Shown here piece by piece: positions 1 to 6,873 of a stretch of DNA of 8,398 nt (position 1 is the stretch's first letter; every line of letters starts with the position of its first letter). Made by a program: the position numbers and the translations under genes. The notes under the pieces are model-generated. The model saw nothing but the letters and a program-made list of their open reading frames with translations, was not told where the DNA came from and made no database searches. Source of the stretch: an uncultured Azospirillum sp. (lineage in GTDB: Bacteria; Pseudomonadota; Alphaproteobacteria; Azospirillales; Azospirillaceae); contig CALGOL010000406.1 of NCBI GenBank assembly GCA_937960755.1, forward strand, positions 1 through 8,398, in the 5' to 3' direction.

Positions 1-761
1 TTGGCGAATTGGCGGAAACCGACCGCGTCAAGGCGCGCGAAGCGGCGACGCTGCACGGCCGGCTGATCGCCCATATGCTCTATAAGCTGGGGATCACCGT
101 CAACTGCGCCCCGGTGTGCGACGTGCCGGTAGCCGGCGCCCATGACGTCATCGGCGACCGCGCCTTTTCGATGGATTCCGACATTGTCGCCGATCTCGCC
201 CGCGCCATGGGCGACGGCATGATGGCTGGCGGCGTGTCGCCGGTGATAAAGCACTTGCCCGGCCACGGTCGCGCCATGGCCGACAGTCATAAGGAATTGC
301 CGCGCCTCGACGTGTCGCGCGACGAATTGGCGGCGGTGGATTGCGCGCCGTTTCGCGCGCTGGCCGACATGCCGATGGGCATGGTGGCGCACATCGTCTT
401 GACCGCCGTCGACCCTGACCAGCCCGCCAGCACTTCCGCCAAGGTGGTGGAGGAGATTATCCGCGGCCCGGCCATCGGTTTTGACGGGCTGCTGATGTGC
501 GACGACTTGTCGATGGGAGCCTTGTCGGGGACCATGGGCGAGCGGACGGCCGCCGTGCTGGCCGCCGGCATTGACGTCGTGCTGCACTGCAATGGCGACG
601 CCAACGAGATGGCGGAGGTTGCGGCGGCGGCGCCGGGACTTACCTATATAGCGGCGCAGCGTTGGGCGCGGGCGCAGGCGTCGCGGCGGACGCCGGAAGA
701 AATCGACGCCGACGAAATGAGCGACCGGCTCGACTGGCTGTTAGGCGTTGATCCGGGCTGA
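1..761 (+). CDS. nagZ: Beta-N-acetylhexosaminidase NagZ (GH3), 3' part
   Basis: Family knowledge: NagZ is a cytoplasmic glycoside hydrolase family 3 enzyme that removes the terminal GlcNAc from GlcNAc-1,6-anhydroMurNAc-peptides during peptidoglycan recycling, and so shapes the muropeptide pool that can trigger beta-lactamase induction. The frame is open to the left window edge, so the true start is outside. The TTG at 9 lies inside the conserved barrel and is not a credible start. Numbered from that TTG, KHLPGHG is at 81-87. It is followed by the DSH loop at 92-94, whose Asp-His dyad acts as general acid/base, and by CDDLSM at 164-169, whose first Asp (165) aligns with the family nucleophile. 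All catalytic elements are intact. About 250 residues are visible against a usual 330-345, so roughly 90 N-terminal residues are missing. The ORF ends in TGA 24 bases before the M50 protease, in the same reading frame. Confidence 0.95.
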   Translation, partial: GELAETDRVKAREAATLHGRLIAHMLYKLGITVNCAPVCDVPVAGAHDVIGDRAFSMDSDIVADLARAMGDGMMAGGVSPVIKHLPGHGRAMADSHKELPRLDVSRDELAAVDCAPFRALADMPMGMVAHIVLTAVDPDQPASTSAKVVEEIIRGPAIGFDGLLMCDDLSMGALSGTMGERTAAVLAAGIDVVLHCNGDANEMAEVAAAAPGLTYIAAQRWARAQASRRTPEEIDADEMSDRLDWLLGVDPG

Positions 762-785
762 CGGCTGGCGAAAGGCGATAAGGGG

Positions 786-1463
786 TTGGAAGATTTTATC
801 TTTAAGCTGTTGGTGGTTGCCCCGCCGGCTATTCTCGCCATTACGCTGCACGAAGCGGCGCATGGTTGGGCGGCGTGGCGTTTAGGCGACGACACCGCCA
901 TGCGGTTGGGCCGCGTCACCTTCAACCCCATTAAGCACATTGATCCGGTGGGCACCGTGCTCGTGCCGGCGGCGGTCTTTTATATGACGGGCTACGCTTT
1001 CGGCTGGGCCAAGCCGGTGCCGGTCAATTTCTGGCGGCTGCGCAGTCCGCGCCGCGACATGGCGCTGGTGGCGGCGGCCGGGCCGGGAATCAACCTGTTG
1101 CTGGCGATTGCGTCGGCTTGGGCCTGGGGCTTCACCGCCGTCAATCCCGACGGCGTCGAGTTGTGGTGGAAAGCGGCGCTGGAGGTGTCGGTTCTGGTCA
1201 ACGTCATCTTGATGGTCTTCAACATGATTCCCTTGCCGCCATTGGACGGCGGCCGGGTGGCGGTGGGGCTGTTGCCGACGTTTCTCGCCCGGCCATTGGC
1301 GCGGCTGGAGAATGTCGGCCTGATGCTGATTATAGGCGTGCTGTTCCTTTTGCCCCTGCTGTTGCGGGAGTTCGGCGTCGAATTCAGCCCGATGGAGGTG
1401 ATCCTCGGGCCGCCGGTGACTTGGGCGATTGAAATGATCGGCCGCTTGACCGGCAACATCTGA
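786..1463 (+). CDS. Site-2 protease family membrane metalloprotease (peptidase M50)
   Basis: This is a probable intramembrane zinc metalloprotease of about 225 residues. HEAAH at 22-26 lies inside the first hydrophobic segment and is the HExxH zinc and catalytic motif. FNMIPLPPLDGGRV at 145-158 is the second M50 signature, with Asp154 as the expected third zinc ligand. Hydrophobic stretches near 8-30, 56-72, 92-116, 134-150 and 174-193 fit a compact S2P core. No PDZ domain is present, unlike RseP, so this is the small 'S2P-M50-like' type whose substrates are mostly unknown. The start is chosen as TTG at 786: the frame is closed by the nagZ stop at 759-761, the next in-frame ATG comes after the HExxH motif, and an AAAGG lies at 771-775. 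Known context: small M50 proteases occur near scpA/scpB (often with trpS) in several phyla, so the pairing looks conserved. The link to condensin function is unknown. Confidence 0.9.
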   Translation: MEDFIFKLLVVAPPAILAITLHEAAHGWAAWRLGDDTAMRLGRVTFNPIKHIDPVGTVLVPAAVFYMTGYAFGWAKPVPVNFWRLRSPRRDMALVAAAGPGINLLLAIASAWAWGFTAVNPDGVELWWKAALEVSVLVNVILMVFNMIPLPPLDGGRVAVGLLPTFLARPLARLENVGLMLIIGVLFLLPLLLREFGVEFSPMEVILGPPVTWAIEMIGRLTGNI

Positions 1464-1472
1464 CGGCGCGCG

Positions 1473-2249
1473 ATGACGGAGACCGAGCAAACTGCGGCGG
1501 AAGGCCAGCCGTCGGAACGGCTGTTGCTGGCGCTGGACGGCTTTGAAGGGCCGCTCGACGCGCTGCTGGCCTTGGCGCGCGACCAGAAAATTGATCTGAC
1601 GCGGATATCTATTCTTGAACTCGCCAATCAATACCTAGCCTTTGTCGCCGAAGCCCGCCGCGTGCGGCTGGAGCTGGCGGCCGATTATCTGGTGATGGCG
1701 GCTTGGCTGGCCTATCTGAAATCGCGGCTGCTGCTGCCGGTCGCCGACGAGGAAGAGCCGTCCGGCGAGGACATGGCGGCGGCGCTGGCCTTCCAGTTAC
1801 AGCGACTGGAGGCGATCAAGGCGGCGGCGGCCAAGCTCATGGCGTTGCCGCGGCTGGGGGTGGACGTCTTCGCCAGAGGCGCGCCGGAAGAGCTGGCGAC
1901 GGTGGAAAAGCCGATCTATCAGGCGACGTTGTATGATTTGTTGAAAGCCTATGGCGAGCATCGCCGCCGCAAAGACGGCTCGGTGCTGCATGTCGAGCCC
2001 TTGCGGCTTTATGCGGTGGAGGAGGCGGTGCAACGCCTGACCGCCATTCTGGGCCGCATGCCGGACTGGGCGGAACTGGCGGCGTTTTTGCCGGACGAAG
2101 CCGACGATCCGCTGATGAGCCGTTCGGCCTTGGCGGCGCATTTCGTCGCGACGCTGGAACTGGCGAAAGCCGGCGAAGTGGAGGTGCGGCAGGACGGGGC
2201 GTTCCAGCCGATCTATCTGCGCCGCGCGCTGAAACGGGATGAGACATGA
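1473..2249 (+). CDS. scpA: Segregation and condensation protein A (kleisin ScpA)
   Basis: ScpA is the kleisin that bridges the two SMC heads and, with ScpB, forms the bacterial condensin that compacts and segregates newly replicated chromosomes. The 258-residue length is normal for the family. The N-terminal signature LDGFEGPLDALLAL is at 21-34, followed by the helical block containing KIDLTRISI that contacts the SMC neck. The C-terminal part, roughly 175-255, ends in the winged-helix signature with a SRSALAAHFVATLELAKAG segment and FQPIYLR. This domain binds the SMC head. ATG at 1473 lies 9 bases after the M50 stop and gives a normal N-terminus, though no strong Shine-Dalgarno is visible, so translation may depend on coupling. 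The stop overlaps the scpB start as ATGA. No smc gene is in the window. Confidence 0.96.
   Translation: MTETEQTAAEGQPSERLLLALDGFEGPLDALLALARDQKIDLTRISILELANQYLAFVAEARRVRLELAADYLVMAAWLAYLKSRLLLPVADEEEPSGEDMAAALAFQLQRLEAIKAAAAKLMALPRLGVDVFARGAPEELATVEKPIYQATLYDLLKAYGEHRRRKDGSVLHVEPLRLYAVEEAVQRLTAILGRMPDWAELAAFLPDEADDPLMSRSALAAHFVATLELAKAGEVEVRQDGAFQPIYLRRALKRDET
2246..2249 (+). promoter_or_regulatory. scpA stop / scpB start overlap (ATGA)
   Basis: The scpB ATG (2246-2248) and the scpA TGA (2247-2249) share four bases. GGGA at 2236-2239 can serve as ribosome binding site. This arrangement is typical of termination-reinitiation coupling and suits two subunits of one complex. Confidence 0.85.
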
Positions 2250-2845
2250 GCGACGACGTTAGCAAGCAGACCGAAGACGACGCCGACCGGCAGGCCCAGG
2301 GCTTGCGGCTGCTGGAGGCGTTGCTGTTCGCTTCCGCCGAACCGCTGCCGGAAGCGCTGCTGGCCGCCCGGCTGGGCGAAGGGATCAACGCGGCGGCGCT
2401 GCTGGCGGAGTTGCGCCGGCACTACCACGGCCGCGGCGTCAATCTGGTGCGGGTCGGCGGCGGCTGGGCCTTTCGCACCGCTGAGGACTTGGCCCCGCTG
2501 CTGCGGCGGGAAGAGGAGGTCGGGCGCAAGCTGTCCCGCGCCGCGGTGGAGACGCTGGCGATCATCGCCTATCACCAGCCGGTGACCCGCGGCGAGATCG
2601 AGCAAATCCGCGGCGTCGCCACCTCGAAAGGCACGCTGGATATTTTGTTGGAGCTGGGCTGGATCCGGCCGGGCAAGCGGCGCGAAACCCCCGGCCGCCC
2701 GTTGACCTGGGTGACGACTGAGGGGTTTCTTGACCATTTCGGCCTGGACGGCTTGCGCGACCTGCCGGGCTTGGAAGACTTGCGCGCCGCCGGTCTGCTG
2801 GATTCCCGCCCGTCGCTGTACGGCGTCAGCGCGGCGAAAGAGTAA
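2246..2845 (+). CDS. scpB: Segregation and condensation protein B (ScpB)
   Basis: ScpB dimers bind the central part of ScpA and regulate SMC head engagement. The 199 residues fit two winged-helix domains: the first roughly 18-85 (GLRLLEALLFAS onward) and the second roughly 95-165. The second holds the family signature LAIIAYHQPVTRGEIEQIRG at 104-123 and a GRPLTWVTTEGFLDHFGL segment at 150-167. The start ATG overlaps the scpA stop by four bases, and a GGGA lies 6 bases upstream (2236-2239), so the two are very likely translationally coupled to give balanced amounts. The acidic tail rich in Leu and Asp (170-190) is usual. In many alphaproteobacteria tatABC follows scpB. Here the next gene converges from the other strand only 10 bases away, so tatABC is not in its common position. 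Confidence 0.96.
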   Translation: MSDDVSKQTEDDADRQAQGLRLLEALLFASAEPLPEALLAARLGEGINAAALLAELRRHYHGRGVNLVRVGGGWAFRTAEDLAPLLRREEEVGRKLSRAAVETLAIIAYHQPVTRGEIEQIRGVATSKGTLDILLELGWIRPGKRRETPGRPLTWVTTEGFLDHFGLDGLRDLPGLEDLRAAGLLDSRPSLYGVSAAKE

Positions 2846-2855
2846 GGACGGGAAG
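2846..2855. other. Convergent junction between the two gene trains
   Basis: Only ten bases separate the scpB stop (plus) from the CorC-type stop (minus). I see no stem-loop with a T-tract in or beside it. The nearest palindrome, CCGGCCGG just inside the CorC-type gene, has no loop. Both transcripts therefore either end inside the opposite gene or rely on Rho or on antisense collision. Confidence 0.6.
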
Positions 2856-4154
2856 TCACCCGGCCGGCGTTATCAGCACCTTGTCGACGCGGCGGCCGTC
2901 CATGTCCACCACTTCGAAGCGCCAGCCGCGCCACTCGATCCATTGCGCCGTCGTCGGCAAGCGGCCGATGCGGTGCAGCAAGAAGCCGGCCAGGGTATGG
3001 AAGTCGGCGCGATGGCCTTCCTCCGCCATGCCTTCGATGCCCACCAGCCGCTCAACTTCATCCAGCGGCGTCATGCCGTCCACCAGCCAGGAGCCGTCGT
3101 CGCGCCGCACCGCCAGCGCGTCGGCCTCGTCGCTGGCTTCGCCAAAGGCGCCCGCCACCAGTTGCAGCACGTCGGTGATGGTGACCAGCCCTTCCACCGT
3201 GCCGTATTCGTCCACCACCACCGCCATCGGCATCGGCGCGGCGCGGAACAACTCCAACAGGCGCAACAGGGGCGTTCCTTCATGCACCGCCAAGGGCGGG
3301 CGGGATGCTGCGGCCAGATCCAGTCGGCCCAGAGTCAGCGATTGCTCAAGCAAGGTTTTCGCGGCGACGAAGCCGGTGACGTCTTCCGACGAGCCGCGGC
3401 ACACCGGAAAGCGCGAATGGGGCGAGGCCGATATCGCCTTGAGGATTTCCTCTTGCGAGGCGGTTTCCTCCAGCCAGACCATTTCGCGGCGCGGCGTCAT
3501 CACCGCCCGCACGCTGCGGTCGGGCAGACGCATCACGCCTTCGATCATGCGTTTTTCCGCCGGGTCGAAGACGCCGGTCTCCGCCCCTTCGGCGATCATC
3601 GTCTTGACTTCTTCTTCCGTCACCTGCGGCCGGTTGTCGGCGCCGGCGCCCAACAGCTTTAGAATCGCGTCGGTGGCGGCGCCCAGCGCCCAGACCAAGG
3701 GCGACGCGACGAAGGCGAGCCCGGTCATCAGCGGCGCCACCGCCACCGAAATGCCTTCGGCCCGCAACAGCGCCAACCGTTTTGGCACCAACTCGCCGAA
3801 GATCAGCGACATGACGCCGATCAGGAACACCACCAGCGCAAACGCCGTTTCATAGCCATAGGGCGCGATATTCAAGGTTTCGTCCAGCCAGCCGCCCAAG
3901 GGGGCGGCCAGCGAGGCGCCGCCGTAGGCGCCGGCGACGATGCCCACCAGGGTGATGCCGATCTGCACGGTCGACAAAAAGCGCGACGGGTTGTCCGCCA
4001 GGGTCAGCGCCATGGCGGCGGCGGCCTTGCCGGGGCCGTTCTTGGCGCGCTGTTGCAAACGATGCCGGCGCACCGACACCAGGGCCATTTCCGACAGGGC
4101 GAACACGCCGTTGACGGCGACCAGCGCCAGAATAATCAGCAAGTCGGCGAACAT
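2856..4154 (-). CDS. CNNM/CorC-type membrane protein (DUF21-CBS-CBS-CorC_HlyC), hemolysin family
   Basis: This 432-residue protein has the standard order of the family often labelled 'hemolysin' or 'CorC/HlyC'. The DUF21/CNNM membrane domain covers about 1-190, with hydrophobic segments near 3-25, 62-85, 102-122 and 138-165. It contains SEMALVSVRRHRL (21-33) and FGELVPKRLAL (119-129), both classic for this domain. A CBS pair follows at about 212-335, with VMTPRREMVWL (218-228), SRFPV (247-251) and VVDEYGTVEGLVTITDVL (313-330). The CorC_HlyC (TerC-associated) domain lies at about 345-430. Relatives include CNNM/CorC magnesium exporters and E. coli YtfL/YfjD-type proteins. Ion transport regulated by nucleotide binding to the CBS pair is likely, but the substrate is not proven, and haemolysis is not expected. 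The ATG lies 19 bases inside the end of the ExoD gene, so the two are surely cotranscribed. Confidence 0.93.
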   Translation of the reverse strand: MFADLLIILALVAVNGVFALSEMALVSVRRHRLQQRAKNGPGKAAAAMALTLADNPSRFLSTVQIGITLVGIVAGAYGGASLAAPLGGWLDETLNIAPYGYETAFALVVFLIGVMSLIFGELVPKRLALLRAEGISVAVAPLMTGLAFVASPLVWALGAATDAILKLLGAGADNRPQVTEEEVKTMIAEGAETGVFDPAEKRMIEGVMRLPDRSVRAVMTPRREMVWLEETASQEEILKAISASPHSRFPVCRGSSEDVTGFVAAKTLLEQSLTLGRLDLAAASRPPLAVHEGTPLLRLLELFRAAPMPMAVVVDEYGTVEGLVTITDVLQLVAGAFGEASDEADALAVRRDDGSWLVDGMTPLDEVERLVGIEGMAEEGHRADFHTLAGFLLHRIGRLPTTAQWIEWRGWRFEVVDMDGRRVDKVLITPAG

Positions 4155-4852
4155 GACGCGGGAGCCTGTGAGAAGAAAGAAGGGAGCAGTTGGGCGACGA
4201 GGTACAGCGCCGCTTCGCCCAGTCCAAACACCAACAGCCCGACGAAGACGATGGCGCCGACGCCAAGCAGCAGCCCGGCCAGCACCGCGGCGCCGTCGTT
4301 TTCAATCAGCCCCAAAGCGATCAATGCGATGGCGGCGGCGGGCGGCAGATTGCCGAAAACAATCGGCAGCGACAGCACCGCGGCCAGCAGCATGATGGCG
4401 AAGCCCGCCAGCCTTTCGCCGGGGCCTTCGACGAACAGCGGCAGGCGCGGGCGAATGCGCCGCTCCACCCGTTCGACATAAGGTTTTGCCTTCGCCAACA
4501 CCGCCAGCAAGGTTTCCTTGGAAAACGCCACCTCGTTGAGCCGGCGGGGCAGCCGCGGCGCCGGCCAGCCCAGCGCCAGTTGCGCGCCTAAGACGATCAT
4601 CGGCACGCCGACCGCGGTGGACAGGCCGGGCAGCGGGATGATGTTGGGCAGCGCCAGCAACAGCAAGAGCATGCCGTAAGCGCGATCACCCAACAGCCGG
4701 GTCAGGTCGCCGACGGTGATTGTGTCGCCGTGCGCATGCGCCGCGAAATCTTCAAGGATATCGGAGGCGCGGCGTCGCGCTGGCGCACCCGCGCCGATAG
4801 GAAGCGCGCCACAAGGCGCGCCGCTCGTTCGGCTGGAACTGTCGTCGTCCAT
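4136..4852 (-). CDS. ExoD family membrane protein (exopolysaccharide synthesis, ExoD-type)
   Basis: The 238-residue protein matches the ExoD family. In Sinorhizobium, ExoD is linked to exopolysaccharide production, nodule invasion and alkaline tolerance; its biochemical role is not settled. Visible family features are a soluble N-terminal segment (DILEDFAAHAHGDTITVGDLTRLLGDRAYG at 31-60, split as DILEDFAAHA and GDTITVGDL blocks), then LLLLALPNIIPLPG (63-76), the first membrane-spanning region to about 95, and a basic linker PRLPRRLNE (99-107). Further hydrophobic stretches near 146-166, 170-184 and 188-222 complete an inner-membrane protein. The ATG at 4852 has no clear Shine-Dalgarno, and the first 28 residues are low in complexity, so a later start is possible. 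It lies 46 bases after regA on the same strand and overlaps the CorC-type gene by 19 bases, suggesting one transcript. Confidence 0.9.
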   Translation of the reverse strand: MDDDSSSRTSGAPCGALPIGAGAPARRRASDILEDFAAHAHGDTITVGDLTRLLGDRAYGMLLLLLALPNIIPLPGLSTAVGVPMIVLGAQLALGWPAPRLPRRLNEVAFSKETLLAVLAKAKPYVERVERRIRPRLPLFVEGPGERLAGFAIMLLAAVLSLPIVFGNLPPAAAIALIALGLIENDGAAVLAGLLLGVGAIVFVGLLVFGLGEAALYLVAQLLPSFFSQAPASCSPTC

Positions 4853-4898
4853 GGGGACGAAGGCTCGCGTTGTTATTGCTGCGCGGCTTATACCTTAA

Positions 4899-5498
4899 TT
4901 AACCCTTCGGCGCATGCTTATTCAGTATGCGCTGCAAAGTGCGGCGATGCATTTTCAGGCGCCGGGCGGTTTCCGACACGTTGCGGTCGCATTGTTCAAA
5001 CACGCGCTGAATATGCTCCCACCGCACGCGGTCGGCCGACATCGGATTTTCCGGCGGTTCCGGCAAGGGGCGGCCGTCAGCCAGCAGCGCCATTTCAACC
5101 GCGTCGGCGTCGGCGGGCTTGGGCAGATAGTCGATGGCGCCGGCTTTGACCGCCGCCACCGCGGTGGCGATGTTGCCGTAGCCAGTCAGCATGACGATGC
5201 GCGCGTCGGGCCGCACCTCACGCAGGGTTTTCACCACGTCAAGCCCGCTGCCGTCGGCCAGCCGCAGATCGACCAGCGCAAAGGCCGGCGGCTGGGTTTG
5301 GGCGATTTCAACACCGAGTTGCACGCTTTCCACGGCGACGACATTGAAGCCGCGCTTTTCCATGGCGCGCGCCAGTCGAATGCGGAACGGCGCGTCGTCG
5401 TCCACGATGAGCAGGCTGCGCGTCGTGTCTCCCTGGAAAGATAGTTTCGGCGTTTCGCCACCGAGGTGTTCTTCGGAACTCATGGCGTTCGTCACCAT
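4899..5498 (-). CDS. regA: Redox response regulator RegA/PrrA/ActR family
   Basis: RegA is the DNA-binding partner of RegB and globally controls photosynthesis, respiration, carbon and nitrogen fixation genes in response to redox state. The receiver domain covers about 27-140, with the acidic pocket DDD (33-35), phosphorylation site Asp77 in LVDLRL, Thr105 in LTGYG and Lys127 in YLPKP. A proline-rich linker (GRPLPEPPENP, 142-152) follows. The Fis-type helix-turn-helix lies at about 158-194, with NVSETARRLKMHRRTLQRIL at 173-192, which is almost invariant in this family and clinches the identity. The 199-residue length is slightly longer at the N-terminus than the usual 180-190. ATG at 5498 is preferred because AAGGA lies just upstream and the regB stop overlaps it by one base. 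An in-frame ATG at 5483 is a less well supported alternative. Confidence 0.96.
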   Translation of the reverse strand: MVTNAMSSEEHLGGETPKLSFQGDTTRSLLIVDDDAPFRIRLARAMEKRGFNVVAVESVQLGVEIAQTQPPAFALVDLRLADGSGLDVVKTLREVRPDARIVMLTGYGNIATAVAAVKAGAIDYLPKPADADAVEMALLADGRPLPEPPENPMSADRVRWEHIQRVFEQCDRNVSETARRLKMHRRTLQRILNKHAPKG

Positions 5499-6853
5499 TA
5501 TTTCCTTGTTTCGAGTCTGACGCGCGGCCAGCGTACGACAATGCGCGCGCCGCCGCTACGATTATTGCTGAAATGAACGCTGGCCCCAGTCTTCTCGAGC
5601 AGGGTTTGCGCAATGAAGATGCCGAGCCCCATATGGCCGGCGCGGTCGGCGCGCATCGAGATGTACGGCTCGCCGATACGATTGAGCAACGCCGGCGGAA
5701 AACCTGGCCCGTCGTCGGTGACGACGACTTCTATGCGCTCCTCGCTCCAAGACGCCGTGACGCCGACGGCGGTCTCGGCGAACTGATGGGCGTTTTGAAT
5801 GAAGTTGCCCAGGCTGTGCATTACTTCCGGGCGCCGGCGCACGGTGGGTTCCTCGCCGTGGCGTTCGGCGACGTCGATGCGGAAGACAATATGGCCGGCG
5901 CGATGGGGGGCGCCCGCCGCTTCGATCAGCGCGGTCAGCGGCATCAATTCGAACGGATCGCCGCCGCCGGCTTCCGGCTTGCGCGCCAGATCGGCGAGAA
6001 TGTCGCGGCAGCGCTTCACTTGGCTGACCAGCAGCGCCACATCTTCGGCGTGCGGGTCGTCGTCGTCCATCTCATCGGCCAGTTCGCCCGCCACCAGGGC
6101 GATGGTGCCCAGCGGTGAGCCTAACTCGTGCGCCGCCGCCGCCGCCAGCGCGCCCAAAGACGACAGGCGCTGTTCGCGGGCCAGCGCGACTTGCGACGCG
6201 GCCAGGGCGTCGGCGTAGCGCCGCGCCTCCTCCGCCACGCGGAAAACATAGCCGGAAATGAACAGCGCCGAGACCGTGAGCGAAACCCAAACGCCGAAGG
6301 CCAGCAACGGATCGTCGCCCGGCGGCGGCGAGGGCGGCGGCCACGGCATCGGCAGCCGCCACAACGCCAGAACGGTCAGACACACCAGATTAAGACCGGT
6401 GAGCAAAACCGCCGAACGGCGCGACAGAATGGCGGCGCCCACCGTCATTGGCGCCAGCAGCAAAATGGCGAACGGGTTGGCGAGGCCGCCGGTCAGATAC
6501 AGCAGCAGCGACAGTTGCAGCGTGTCGTAGCCAAGATAAAGCGCTGCGTCATGGTCGTTCAGCCGCATGCGGCCGCCGCGCTGCGCCATGGCGATCAGGT
6601 TAAGGAGGATAGACGCCCCGATCGCCGCGCTGAGCGGCCCCACCGGCAGGGGAAAGCCGAGCACGCCGCCAATAAAAATCACCGTTGCGCCCTGACCAAC
6701 CACCGCGATCCAGCGGATCGTAATCAAAGTATGCAGGGTGACGCGACCATCCGTGGCGCTCCACAGCGGGTTGCGCTGCGAGGCGATCAGCGAACTGGCG
6801 ACGTCGCGCCAACCGGCGATGCGGTCGACCAATGTTGTCGGTGCGAAGGGCAT
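5498..6853 (-). CDS. regB: Membrane redox sensor histidine kinase RegB/PrrB/ActS
   Basis: RegB autophosphorylates and passes phosphate to RegA according to quinone pool and cellular redox state. With the ATG at 6853 the protein has 451 residues. Six hydrophobic segments lie near 42-64, 68-90, 106-121, 126-143, 147-166 and 186-206. The loop motif GGLANPF (122-128) matches the conserved GGxxNPF ubiquinone-binding heptapeptide. The H-box AAAHELGSPLGTI carries phospho-acceptor His242. Cys282 in KRCRDIL matches the redox-active cysteine of the dimer interface. The ATPase domain has an N-box around 346-360 (Asn350, Asn354), DDGPGF at 380-385, and GLGIFIAQTLLEKTGA at 409-424. The frame stays open to a TTG at 6937, which would overlap the upstream kinase by 64 bases. 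I prefer the ATG because RegB proteins have short N-termini and it leaves a 20-base gap. The H-box has Ser and Gly where HELGTPLATI is usual, a conservative variation. Confidence 0.95.
   Translation of the reverse strand: MPFAPTTLVDRIAGWRDVASSLIASQRNPLWSATDGRVTLHTLITIRWIAVVGQGATVIFIGGVLGFPLPVGPLSAAIGASILLNLIAMAQRGGRMRLNDHDAALYLGYDTLQLSLLLYLTGGLANPFAILLLAPMTVGAAILSRRSAVLLTGLNLVCLTVLALWRLPMPWPPPSPPPGDDPLLAFGVWVSLTVSALFISGYVFRVAEEARRYADALAASQVALAREQRLSSLGALAAAAAHELGSPLGTIALVAGELADEMDDDDPHAEDVALLVSQVKRCRDILADLARKPEAGGGDPFELMPLTALIEAAGAPHRAGHIVFRIDVAERHGEEPTVRRRPEVMHSLGNFIQNAHQFAETAVGVTASWSEERIEVVVTDDGPGFPPALLNRIGEPYISMRADRAGHMGLGIFIAQTLLEKTGASVHFSNNRSGGARIVVRWPRVRLETRK
5503..5507 (-). promoter_or_regulatory. 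Ribosome binding site of regA
   Basis: On the minus strand the bases read AAGGA with 4 bases to the ATG at 5498-5496. The site sits within the last codons of regB, whose TAA shares its final A with the regA start (TAATG). It favours the ATG at 5498 over the ATG 15 bases further in, which lacks such a motif. Confidence 0.7.
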
Positions 6854-6873
6854 GAGCGAAGCGGGGAGACCAG

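Noticed and set aside
882..1631. Minus-strand open frame of 249 codons over the M50 and scpA genes
   Set aside because: Its product is dominated by Gln, Arg and His with no motif, and both genes beneath it have clear family signatures.
2844..2903. GGACGG / CCGTCC inverted repeat as a terminator of scpB
   Set aside because: The arms are six bases and about 45 bases apart, with no T-tract, so it is not a credible terminator hairpin.
2730..3855. Two long plus-strand open frames (310 and 324 codons) covering the CorC-type gene
   Set aside because: They lie opposite a well-conserved gene. Their translations are rich in Arg, Ala, Ser and His, contain no recognisable domain, and are typical antisense shadows in GC-rich DNA.
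4853..4898. AT-rich patch between regA and the ExoD gene (TTAATTAAGGTATAAG on the minus strand) as a promoter
   Set aside because: TATAAG resembles a -10 box, but no -35-like element lies 16-18 bases upstream. The AT-richness may be chance around the regA stop codon.
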